Positions 23,757 through 31,244 of a stretch of DNA of 45,940 bases are shown in pieces. The position numbers and the translations under genes are program-made. Positions within the stretch are counted from its first letter, which is position 1. Each line of letters begins with the position of its first letter. Below the pieces are notes generated by a model. That model was not told the origin of the DNA. It saw only the letters and a list, made by a program, of their open reading frames with translations, and did not search any database. The stretch is from an uncultured Fretibacterium sp. (GTDB lineage Bacteria; Synergistota; Synergistia; Synergistales; Aminobacteriaceae). The stretch lies in assembly GCA_937911045.1 (NCBI GenBank), contig CALEPX010000097.1:1-45940 (forward strand). Reading direction: 5' to 3'.

Positions 23757-25600
23757 CTAAATTCACGCCCCTCTCTGAATTTCCCGAATCCGTAATAATC
23801 GCAACGCAAACATCTGTTAGATTCCTGCTGCATTTCTTCTTCAGTCATTCCCTTTTCAACGAGCTTGAAGTCATGAACACGCTCATCGATTGGTCGTTCA
23901 CGCATTTTCACACGTCCGCAAGCCGGTCGATTATGCAAAACTGGCTCAGGAATTTCGACGGGCAATTCTATCGGGTGATTATAGCCCAAATACTCGTCGA
24001 TATTAGCTGCTGCAACTTTTCCTGCTGCGATTGCTCTGATAACTGTCGCTGGACCTGAGACGCAATCTCCTCCGGCAAAAATTCCGGGCATATTCGCTAA
24101 TTCTTCACTGTCGAGTGCTTCGATGCAGCCCCATTTTACAGCAACGCCGCTGTTCTCGAAATTCTTGGTTTCGATTCCCTGACCGATTGCTACGACGATA
24201 ATATCCGCTTCGATTCGAATTGGTTCGGCTTTAGCGTTTTTCGGAGCTGGTCTGCCGGATTTTATATTGCTGATCATCTGCTGCTGAACCCAGAGAGCTT
24301 TTGCTTTACCGTCTGAGCCAACTTCGACTTTCAACGGTGCGGCGAGTTCGAGAATTTCGCAACCTTCGACTTCAGTAGCTTCGACTTCTTCGGCGAGAGC
24401 AGTCATGTCTTCTTTACGACGACGATATGCCAACGTAACTTTCGCGGCATTAAGTCTGAGTGAAGATCTTGCGCAATCCATAGCGACGTTTCCGCCACCG
24501 ACTACGACGACTTTTTTGCCAGTGAAATCCGGGAAATCATTATCGCCGATTCGTCTTAATAACGCGACGGCTGACATTACGCCCTCGGATTTTTCGCCCT
24601 CGATTCTAAGAGATTTGTCCGTGTGAGCACCGATTGCAATATATACCGCGTCAAATTCGGATTTGAGTTTTGCTAACGGATAATTTTCGCCACCGATTGA
24701 GATTTCTTTGTGTACTTTTATATCACCGGCAGTTAATAACGTGTTGATTTCCTCGTCAAGAACTTCGCGCGGCAATCTGTACGACGGGATTCCATAACGC
24801 AACATTCCGCCTAATTGTTTACGCTGCTCGAAAATTTCGACCGAGTGACCCATTAAGGCGAGATAATACGCAGCAGAAATTCCGCTTGGACCGCCGCCGA
24901 TTACCGCGACACGTTTTCCGGTTTGTTCCGGTTTAGGCTGATTTTCTTTATAAACTGGCACATGCCCTGAATGATCAATCGCGTATAATTTCAAGCCGCG
25001 GATATTAATCGCATCGTCTACAATTCCGCGTCTGCATTTATTTTCGCACGGGTGTTCACAGACCATAGCGCAAACACTCGGGAACGGATTATCTTTGCGG
25101 ATTAAACGCACGGCATCAGCAAATTTTCCGGCATTCACGAGCGCAATATATCCCGGAATATCAACGTGTGCAGGACACAGCGTCACGCACGGAACAGCTT
25201 TGAATCCTCCGAACGTGCAGTGATGATTCTTAACGTGTTCGACATATTCATCTCTGAATCCGCGCACACCTTTCAAGACCATGTTAGCTGCTTCATAGCC
25301 AATCGCACAATCGGCTGAATCGCAAATTGTCTGTGCAGTTTTCTCGATTAAATCAATCGTTGACATGTCCGCACGATTTTCTGTCACGTCATCGATTAAT
25401 TTCTCAAGCTGCGGCAAACCGATTCGACATGGAACGCACTTTCCACAAGTCTGCGCTGCACAAACTTTCAAGAAACTGCTGGCTAAATCCAACGGACAGG
25501 AACCCGGCGGCGAAGAAATCACTCTTCGCTCCAAATCTCTGTGCAAAGACTCTACCGTTTCCTGAGCGTGTGTTGTGTTAGTTATGCTAAGACGGCTCAT
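23750..25600 (-). CDS. NuoF C-terminal domain fused to GltD-type FAD/NAD(P)H oxidoreductase
   Basis: A 616-residue protein. Residues about 35-125 match only the [4Fe-4S] domain of NuoF/HydB (TCGKCVPCRIG and later DCAIGYEAANMVLKG); the FMN and NADH fold of NuoF is absent. Residues 137-215 carry the GltD-type cysteines (CVTLCPAHVDIP, CAMVCEHPCENKCRRG). An FAD site VAVIGGGPSGISAAYY (about 231), a second dinucleotide site VVVVGGGNVAMDCARSS (about 361) and FAGGDCVSGPATVIRAIAAG follow, with a further Cys pair near the C-terminus (CLRCDYYG). It would pass electrons between NAD(P)H and the hydrogenase. GltD relatives include NfnB, a flavin-bifurcating subunit. GGGGGAGG precedes the ATG. The NADH/NADPH preference is unknown. 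Confidence 0.88.
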   Translation of the reverse strand: MSRLSITNTTHAQETVESLHRDLERRVISSPPGSCPLDLASSFLKVCAAQTCGKCVPCRIGLPQLEKLIDDVTENRADMSTIDLIEKTAQTICDSADCAIGYEAANMVLKGVRGFRDEYVEHVKNHHCTFGGFKAVPCVTLCPAHVDIPGYIALVNAGKFADAVRLIRKDNPFPSVCAMVCEHPCENKCRRGIVDDAINIRGLKLYAIDHSGHVPVYKENQPKPEQTGKRVAVIGGGPSGISAAYYLALMGHSVEIFEQRKQLGGMLRYGIPSYRLPREVLDEEINTLLTAGDIKVHKEISIGGENYPLAKLKSEFDAVYIAIGAHTDKSLRIEGEKSEGVMSAVALLRRIGDNDFPDFTGKKVVVVGGGNVAMDCARSSLRLNAAKVTLAYRRRKEDMTALAEEVEATEVEGCEILELAAPLKVEVGSDGKAKALWVQQQMISNIKSGRPAPKNAKAEPIRIEADIIVVAIGQGIETKNFENSGVAVKWGCIEALDSEELANMPGIFAGGDCVSGPATVIRAIAAGKVAAANIDEYLGYNHPIELPVEIPEPVLHNRPACGRVKMRERPIDERVHDFKLVEKGMTEEEMQQESNRCLRCDYYGFGKFREGREFRW

Positions 25601-25812
25601 TTCACAAGTCCTCCCCCTCTTTTCGATCTACGCTCCACAATTTGAAATTCAAAAGTGAAGGTGATGATTAAGAATTTTAATCTTGATTATTTTGCATAAT
25701 TATATCAGGTATTGCGAAAAATATTTTGCGAAAATATGCTGACGTTTGAGAATCCAGTATTGTGTATAATTAACGCAAATATTTATTTTGTGAAGGGGCG
25801 TGTCTTATTCAG
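25601..25812. promoter_or_regulatory. divergent regulatory region, hydrogenase operon / iolC operon
   Basis: This AT-rich 212-nt gap has a perfect TATAAT on the plus strand (25765-25770), about 48 nt before iolC, and TATAAT on the minus strand (25704-25699), about 98 nt before the flavoprotein gene. Between them TTGCGAAAA is repeated twice (about 25712 and 25726) within a stretch containing the small palindrome ATTTTGCGAAAAT. The repeats lie where a shared regulator would contact both promoters. They only partly resemble a Rex site. No gene is visible in the gap. Confidence 0.45.
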
Positions 25813-26847
25813 GTGCGATACTTGGAAGTTGATGACAATAGAAAGTTAGATATTATATTCTTGGGACGCATTGCGATCGATTTCAATCCTGCGTACACGG
25901 AACTCGTTAAGGAAGAGTTCAAGCCGTTGAAGAAGGTGCATTACTTCGAGAAATTTGTCGGAGGCTCACCTGCTAATACGGCGTGCGGTGTTACGAAACA
26001 CGGAATGAAGGCTGGATTTTTTGCTACGGTCTCGGACGATCAATTCGGCGATTACGTTATAGATTATTTCAACGAACGCGGCATTGATACGTCACACATT
26101 ACGAGAGCGAAACACGGTGAGAAAATTGGTCTGACTTTCACGGAATTGTTATCGTCGAGCAAGAGCCAAATTCTCATGTACAGGAACATGGCTGCGGATT
26201 TGCAATTAAGCGTCGAAGATATTGACGAGGAATATATCAAGCAATCGAAGGCGTTATTAATTTCTGGAACGGCGTTGTGTGAGAGTCCGTCACGTGAAGC
26301 AGCTTTGAAAGCAATGATGTTGGCGAAACGCAATAACACTCGGGTAATATTTGATATTGATTATCGTGCGTATAACTGGAAAAATGACGATGAGATTTCG
26401 ATTTATTATTCGACAGTTGCGCGTGAATCTGACATAATTCTTGGTTCGCGTGAAGAATTTGACTTGACGGAAAAACTTGTAAAACCCGGCATGAATGATA
26501 TTGAGAGTTCGGAATACTGGTTCGGTTACGGTGCAAAAGTCGTTGTGATTAAGCACGGAATGGAAGGTTCGACGGCTTACACATCAGATGGTCAGAAATT
26601 TTCGATTAAGCCGTTTCCGGTTAAGGCTCGCAAAGGATTCGGTGGCGGTGACGGATACAGTTCGGCGTTTTTGTTCGGGATTTTCTCGGGCTGGGATATG
26701 TCGGAGTGTCTAGAATTTGGTTCGGCTGAAGCGTCAATGATGGTACGCAGCAATAATTGTTCGGACGATTTGCCGAATACGCAACAAGTGCGCGAATTTA
26801 TCAAACAGGAAAAAGAAGAGTACGGCGAAATGGTCGCTAAAGTATAA
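25813..26847 (+). CDS. iolC: 5-dehydro-2-deoxygluconokinase
   Basis: A 344-residue PfkB-family sugar kinase. LDIIFLGRIAIDFNPAY and FVGGSPANTACGVTKHG match the substrate-side motifs, IFDIDYRAYNWKND is typical of IolC, and the C-terminal signature reads KGFGGGDGYSSAFLFGIFSG, with the catalytic Asp kept but Gly where most have Ala (GAGD). It phosphorylates 2-deoxy-5-keto-D-gluconate, a late step of myo-inositol breakdown. The GTG start at 25813 is 14 nt from AAGGGG; an ATT at 25807 is better spaced but rare. It leads a plus-strand operon iolC-iolA-GntP-cupin. Confidence 0.88.
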   Translation: MRYLEVDDNRKLDIIFLGRIAIDFNPAYTELVKEEFKPLKKVHYFEKFVGGSPANTACGVTKHGMKAGFFATVSDDQFGDYVIDYFNERGIDTSHITRAKHGEKIGLTFTELLSSSKSQILMYRNMAADLQLSVEDIDEEYIKQSKALLISGTALCESPSREAALKAMMLAKRNNTRVIFDIDYRAYNWKNDDEISIYYSTVARESDIILGSREEFDLTEKLVKPGMNDIESSEYWFGYGAKVVVIKHGMEGSTAYTSDGQKFSIKPFPVKARKGFGGGDGYSSAFLFGIFSGWDMSECLEFGSAEASMMVRSNNCSDDLPNTQQVREFIKQEKEEYGEMVAKV

Positions 26848-26877
26848 TAACGTATAAATTCATAGGAGGGATCTTTT

Positions 26878-28395
26878 ATGTCGATTGAAAGAAAAGGTTA
26901 TTGCATCAATGGTGAGTGGCTTGAGTCAAAGGCTGAGAAGTATTTGACGATAACGGATTCAAGTACGGGCGAGGCAATCGCGGAAGTTCCATGTTGTACG
27001 GAAGCTGAAGTTGAGGCAGCGATCGCATCTGCGGATAAGGCGTTCAAAGCATGGTCGAATTTGTCGATTAGCAAGCGCGTTCAGTACATGTTCAAGTGGC
27101 GCAATGTTCTGGTTGAACACGAGGAAGAATTGGCAGTCCTGTGTGCGAAGGAACTCGGCAAAAATTTGAACGAGGCTCGCGGAGATGTCAGAAAAGCGAT
27201 CGAACCGACGGAGTTAGCTTGTGCGTTGCCGTATACAGTTCAGGGGAAAGCGGCTATGCAAGTTACGACTGGATTTGATACTGCGAGTTACAGATTCCCG
27301 TTGGGCGTAGTAGGCGGAATTGTCCCGATGAATTTCCCGGCAATGATTCCGTGGGGTTGGATGGTACCGTTGGCGATCGCGTGCGGAAATACTGTTGTGT
27401 TGAAAGCCAGCAGCCAAACTCCGTTGACAGCGATGAGAATCATGGAATTATTTTATAAAGAAGCCGGTTTCCCGAAAGGCGTTGTGAATCTCGTAACGTG
27501 CAGCCGTAAAGAAGCGGATTTGTTGCTTACGGATCCCAGAGTGAAAGCGATTACGTTCGTAGGCACGACAGGTGTTGGCAAGCAGATTTACTCTGTTGCA
27601 GCGGCTCATGGAAAACGTGTTCAGGCGCAGTGTGAGGCGAAGAATCACGCATTATTACTCGAAGACGCAGATTTAGAAAGTGCAACGAGTGCGATTATTA
27701 ACTCGACGTATGGTTGTGCAGGAATGCGCTGCATGGCGTTGCCTGTAATCGTAGCTCAGGAGAGCATTGCTGATAAATTCGTCGCGTTGTTGAAAAAGAA
27801 GGCTCAGGCTTTGAGAGTTGGCTGTGCATATAAAGAAGACACGCAGCTCGGGCCGGTTGTCTCAGCGTCTCACCAGAAGAAAGTTTGCGATTGGATTCAG
27901 AAGGGCGTTGACGAGGGAGCGGAACTTGTGCTTGACGGCAGAAATTACAAAGTACCGGGTTATGAAAATGGCTTCTTTGTTGGACCGACGATTCTTGATC
28001 ACGTGAAACCGGGCATGACTGTCGGAGATTGCGAAATTTTCGGGCCTGTTACGTGCGTGAAGCGTGTGAAGAATTTCGAGGAAGGAATTGCAATCATGAA
28101 CGCGAATCCGTTTGCGAATGGCTCGTCGATTTTCACTCAGAGCGGCTATTATGCGAGAGAATTTGCGATGAGAACAGACGGCGGCATGGTTGGAATCAAT
28201 GTCGGGATTCCAGTTCCGTCAGCGTATTTCCCGTTCTCAGGCAACAAAGACTCGTTCTTCGGTGATCAGCATGTTCTTGGACTTGACGGCGTGAGATTCT
28301 ACACCAGAGCCAAGACCGTAACGACACACTGGTACGACGAAGAGAGCGCGAAGAAACCGATGGACACATGGGAAGGCACAGTCGAGAGGGATTAG
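26878..28395 (+). CDS. iolA: methylmalonate-semialdehyde/malonate-semialdehyde dehydrogenase (CoA-acylating)
   Basis: A 505-residue ALDH-superfamily enzyme. Features: GGIVPMNFPAMIPWGWM, nucleotide-binding FVGTTGVGKQIY, the KNH sequence of this subfamily (EAKNHALLLEDAD) and the catalytic Cys in GCAGMRCMALP (about residue 285). The subfamily makes acetyl-CoA, CO2 and NADH from malonate semialdehyde, the last step of inositol breakdown. It is about 15-20 residues longer at the C-terminus than IolA of Bacillus. AGGAGGG precedes the ATG. It lies 30 nt after iolC and 4 nt before the GntP transporter gene, so one operon is likely. Confidence 0.92.
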   Translation: MSIERKGYCINGEWLESKAEKYLTITDSSTGEAIAEVPCCTEAEVEAAIASADKAFKAWSNLSISKRVQYMFKWRNVLVEHEEELAVLCAKELGKNLNEARGDVRKAIEPTELACALPYTVQGKAAMQVTTGFDTASYRFPLGVVGGIVPMNFPAMIPWGWMVPLAIACGNTVVLKASSQTPLTAMRIMELFYKEAGFPKGVVNLVTCSRKEADLLLTDPRVKAITFVGTTGVGKQIYSVAAAHGKRVQAQCEAKNHALLLEDADLESATSAIINSTYGCAGMRCMALPVIVAQESIADKFVALLKKKAQALRVGCAYKEDTQLGPVVSASHQKKVCDWIQKGVDEGAELVLDGRNYKVPGYENGFFVGPTILDHVKPGMTVGDCEIFGPVTCVKRVKNFEEGIAIMNANPFANGSSIFTQSGYYAREFAMRTDGGMVGINVGIPVPSAYFPFSGNKDSFFGDQHVLGLDGVRFYTRAKTVTTHWYDEESAKKPMDTWEGTVERD

Positions 28396-28399
28396 TAGC

Positions 28400-29695
28400 A
28401 TGAATATTGGATTAATTAGCATATTTGTAGCGATTGTCCTGTTATGGATTCTCGCGTATAAAGGCTGGTCAACGCTGTGGCTTTCACCGTTGGCTGCTCT
28501 GATAGTTGCTGTTGCGTGTAAAATGGATTTGCTCGAAATGTACACGAAAACTTATATGGAAGGTTTCGCAGGATTTGCGTTATCATGGTTTCCGGTGTTC
28601 ATGTTGGGAGCGATCTTCGGGAAATTGATGGACGAGACGCGAATGGCGCAATCGATAGCGACGCACGTTTCGAGAATGTTCGGGTCTAAATGGGCGATTG
28701 TTGCGGTTGTCATTGCCGGATCGATCTTGACGTATGGCGGCATCAGCATGTTCGTGTGCGTATTTTGCTTGTACCCGATGTGCATCGTCTTGTTCCGTGA
28801 CGCGGATATTCCGAGAAGATTAATCCCCGCTACGATTACAGTCGGAGTTTTCGAGTACACAATGGTATGTTTGCCGGGAACGCCGCAAATTCAGAACTTG
28901 ATCCCGACACAGTATTTCGGTACAACAGCGATGGCTGCTCCGGTTTTGGGAATAATCTGCGGAATAATCATGGGTGGCGGCGGAACACTTTACATGATCT
29001 GGCGAGCGCGTCAGGCTAAGAATCGTGGCGAACATTTCACCGAACCATCGAATGCTGTACTGGTTGATTTTGATAACCTGCCGAATTTCTGGGTATCGCT
29101 CATTCCGTTAATAATCGTAATTGTTACGTTGAATGCGTTCCACTGGAATATTATCGTGTCGTTGATTGCGGCGAATTTGTCTGTATTGATTCTGAATCCG
29201 AAAGATTACAAGAAATTTGTTCCGGCAATTAACGAAGGTGCGAAGGGTGCGATGATGCCGATTATAAGCGTGAGTGCCATTAACGGATTCGGAGCTGTTG
29301 TGAAAGCGTCGCCGGCATTTGCGCAGTTGGTCGAGAGCTTGAATCAAATTCCGGGTTCGCCGTTAGTTTCGATGGCGGTTGCGGTGAACGTAGTTTGTGG
29401 TGCGACAGGTTCAGCAACGGGAGGAATCACGATTACGTTATCAGCACTTGCGGATCGTTATATTCAGATTTCGCAGCAGACCGGCATTCCGTTATCAGTT
29501 TTCCACCGAATTTTGGTAATTGCGGCGTCCGGCATGGATACAGTCCCGCATAACGGAGCAATTCTGACGTTATTAGCAGTTACTGGAATGACGCACAAAG
29601 AAGCTTATCGCGATATTCCGATGTGTACGATAATTTTGCCGTTAATCGCCACAGCTGTTGGAATATTCCTGGTTTCGTTAGGAATGGTATATTAG
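28400..29695 (+). CDS. GntP-family transporter
   Basis: A 431-residue protein with about 12 membrane segments. WFPVFMLGAIFGKLMDETR, LTYGGISMFVCVFCLYPM, the GTPQIQNLIPTQYFGT loop and VVCGATGSATGGITITLSAL follow the GntP/ion-transporter superfamily pattern for gluconate and other sugar acids or hydroxyacids. Its position between iolA and a cupin suggests a substrate linked to inositol breakdown, such as an inosose, a deoxy-keto-gluconate or a related acid, in addition to the inositol ABC system. That is inference from context. Spacing is tight on both sides (4 nt to iolA, 1 nt to the cupin). Confidence 0.8.
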   Translation: MNIGLISIFVAIVLLWILAYKGWSTLWLSPLAALIVAVACKMDLLEMYTKTYMEGFAGFALSWFPVFMLGAIFGKLMDETRMAQSIATHVSRMFGSKWAIVAVVIAGSILTYGGISMFVCVFCLYPMCIVLFRDADIPRRLIPATITVGVFEYTMVCLPGTPQIQNLIPTQYFGTTAMAAPVLGIICGIIMGGGGTLYMIWRARQAKNRGEHFTEPSNAVLVDFDNLPNFWVSLIPLIIVIVTLNAFHWNIIVSLIAANLSVLILNPKDYKKFVPAINEGAKGAMMPIISVSAINGFGAVVKASPAFAQLVESLNQIPGSPLVSMAVAVNVVCGATGSATGGITITLSALADRYIQISQQTGIPLSVFHRILVIAASGMDTVPHNGAILTLLAVTGMTHKEAYRDIPMCTIILPLIATAVGIFLVSLGMVY

Positions 29696-29696
29696 C

Positions 29697-30059
29697 ATGA
29701 TTAAGCGATGGTCACAGATACGCCGGGATCCTACGCCAAACGCACGCGGCGGTGAGGGTGTTACGGTTTTCGATCACATTCTTGAGAAAAGCGAACTCAA
29801 AACGAACTGCCGAATGTTCACGAAGATAACGCTTGAACCAGGTGCTTCGATTGGACATCACGGACACACTCGCGAGGAAGATATATATTATATTTTGAGC
29901 GGAATTGCGACGGTGTACGATAACGGTGAGACACACAAAATTTACCCGGGCGATGTTGCTTGGGTCGGAGACGGTGGCAGCCATGGAATCGCTAACGATG
30001 GCGAAGTGCCGCTGGAATTTATTTCGGTGATACTGACTTACGATCCGCCGGAAAGATAG
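29697..30059 (+). CDS. single-domain cupin protein
   Basis: A 120-residue protein with the two cupin motifs: G-x5-H-x-H-x4-E as GHHGHTREEDIYYILSG, and the second as YPGDVAWVGDGGSHGIAN. A metal-binding double-stranded beta-helix is therefore expected. Substrate is unknown; in this operon it could be a sugar isomerase or mutarotase helper, or a sensor-like protein. It starts 1 nt after the GntP stop codon and is followed by a strong terminator, so it is the last gene of the iolC operon. Confidence 0.82.
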   Translation: MIKRWSQIRRDPTPNARGGEGVTVFDHILEKSELKTNCRMFTKITLEPGASIGHHGHTREEDIYYILSGIATVYDNGETHKIYPGDVAWVGDGGSHGIANDGEVPLEFISVILTYDPPER

Positions 30060-30078
30060 AAAGATAGACAGTTTTGAG

Positions 30079-30134
30079 AAACACGAATCCCCCGTTCGGA
30101 ATCAATTTTTCGGACGAGGGATTCGTGTTTTGCT
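30079..30134 (+). terminator. strong terminator of the iolC-iolA-GntP-cupin operon
   Basis: AAACACGAATCCC (30079-30091) pairs with GGGATTCGTGTTT (30118-30130) over 13 bp, and an inner CGTTCG/CGGACG stem extends it after one mismatch. A T-run closes it at 30128-30131. Confidence 0.85.
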
Positions 30135-30166
30135 CAGGAATTTTTCGAGCGTTTTGTCTGAGAATC

Positions 30167-30195
30167 AAAAAATCCCCCGTTTTGTTCGAGGGATT
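30167..30195 (-). terminator. terminator of the iolG-containing minus-strand operon
   Basis: On the minus strand AATCCC (30195-30190) pairs with GGGATT (30176-30171), with an inner CG pair, followed by T residues at 30172-30167. It faces the plus-strand terminator just upstream. Confidence 0.75.
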
Positions 30196-30208
30196 CTTTC
30201 TTGCAAAA

Positions 30209-31225
30209 TTATTTCGCGACTTTAACAGGTACTCCGCCTTTTTCACAGGATTCTTTCGCGGCAATCGCGATTAAAACAGGCTGTAATCCGTCAAATGCTC
30301 CGACAACTGTCTCAGAATTATTCAGGCACGCTTCGACAAAAGATTTCTCTTCTTCGATGAATGCGTCGTTGTAACGTTCCAAGAAGAACCACAGGGGCTT
30401 CTCTTTTGAGACAGAATCTTTCGTGTAGAGCGTCGTGTTATTCGGAGTTTCGTTATCAGCTGTGATGCAGCCTTTCGATCCGAAAACTTCGATTCGCTGA
30501 TCGTATCCGTAGACTGCTTGCCTGCTGTTGTCGATTACGCCCAATGCACCGTTCGCAAATTTCAGCGTGATTATGCACGTATCAACGTCCCCAGCTGCTG
30601 CGATTTCCGGATTCACAAGGCACGCACCGAACGCGCTGACTTCGACGACTTCTGAGCCGGATAAATATCTCACCATGTCGAAATCATGAATCGTCATATC
30701 CACGAAAATTCCGCCCGAAACTTTCACGTAACTAATCGGAGGAGCTTCCGGGTCGCGGCTTGTAACTTTCACGATTTGCACGTCACCGATGCCGCCGGAT
30801 TTTACGACTTCATGAACGTGCTTGAAATTTCGGTCGAAACGCCGATTGAATCCGACTTGATATTTCACGCCAGCTTTTTTCACCTCGTCGAGGACGGCGC
30901 GGATTTTGTCGAGATCATGATCGATTGGCTTCTCGCAGAAAATATGCTTGTGAGCTTTTGCTGCTTCGATTGAGATTGGCGAGTGAGTATCGGTCGATGA
31001 GCAAATAAACACTGCGTCAATCGTCGGGTCGTTCAGGATTACGTGATAATCGTTCGAGTAAACTTTCACGCCCAATTTTTCGGCGAGTTCCTTTGCTGCT
31101 GGTTCATAAACGTCGGAGATTGCGGCGAGTTCAGCACCCGGCACACGTGAGATCAAGTTATTCGCGTGTAATTTGCCGATTCGTCCGGCTCCGATGATTC
31201 CAATGCGTAATTTTTTCTCTGACAT
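30209..31225 (-). CDS. iolG: inositol 2-dehydrogenase (Gfo/Idh/MocA family)
   Basis: A 338-residue oxidoreductase: NAD-binding RIGIIGAGRIGKLHANNL at the N-terminus, the family motif CEKPIDHDLDKI with the catalytic Lys (about residue 97), and the substrate-site block GGIFVDMTIHDFDMVRYL with Asp and His. It oxidises myo-inositol to 2-keto-myo-inositol with NAD. Closeness to iolD and the match to IolG motifs make it the primary IolG. The ATG at 31225 follows CAGGAG; the open frame extends 36 codons upstream into iolD but is not used. It is the last gene of the operon, 19 nt after iolD. Confidence 0.92.
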   Translation of the reverse strand: MSEKKLRIGIIGAGRIGKLHANNLISRVPGAELAAISDVYEPAAKELAEKLGVKVYSNDYHVILNDPTIDAVFICSSTDTHSPISIEAAKAHKHIFCEKPIDHDLDKIRAVLDEVKKAGVKYQVGFNRRFDRNFKHVHEVVKSGGIGDVQIVKVTSRDPEAPPISYVKVSGGIFVDMTIHDFDMVRYLSGSEVVEVSAFGACLVNPEIAAAGDVDTCIITLKFANGALGVIDNSRQAVYGYDQRIEVFGSKGCITADNETPNNTTLYTKDSVSKEKPLWFFLERYNDAFIEEEKSFVEACLNNSETVVGAFDGLQPVLIAIAAKESCEKGGVPVKVAK

Positions 31226-31244
31226 GTAAATTCTCCTGTTAAAA

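Noticed and set aside
25699..25740. Canonical Rex operator upstream of the hydrogenase operon
   Set aside because: TTGCGAAAA occurs as a direct repeat, not as the inverted TTGTGAA-N4-TTCACAA arrangement, so it was not called as a Rex site.
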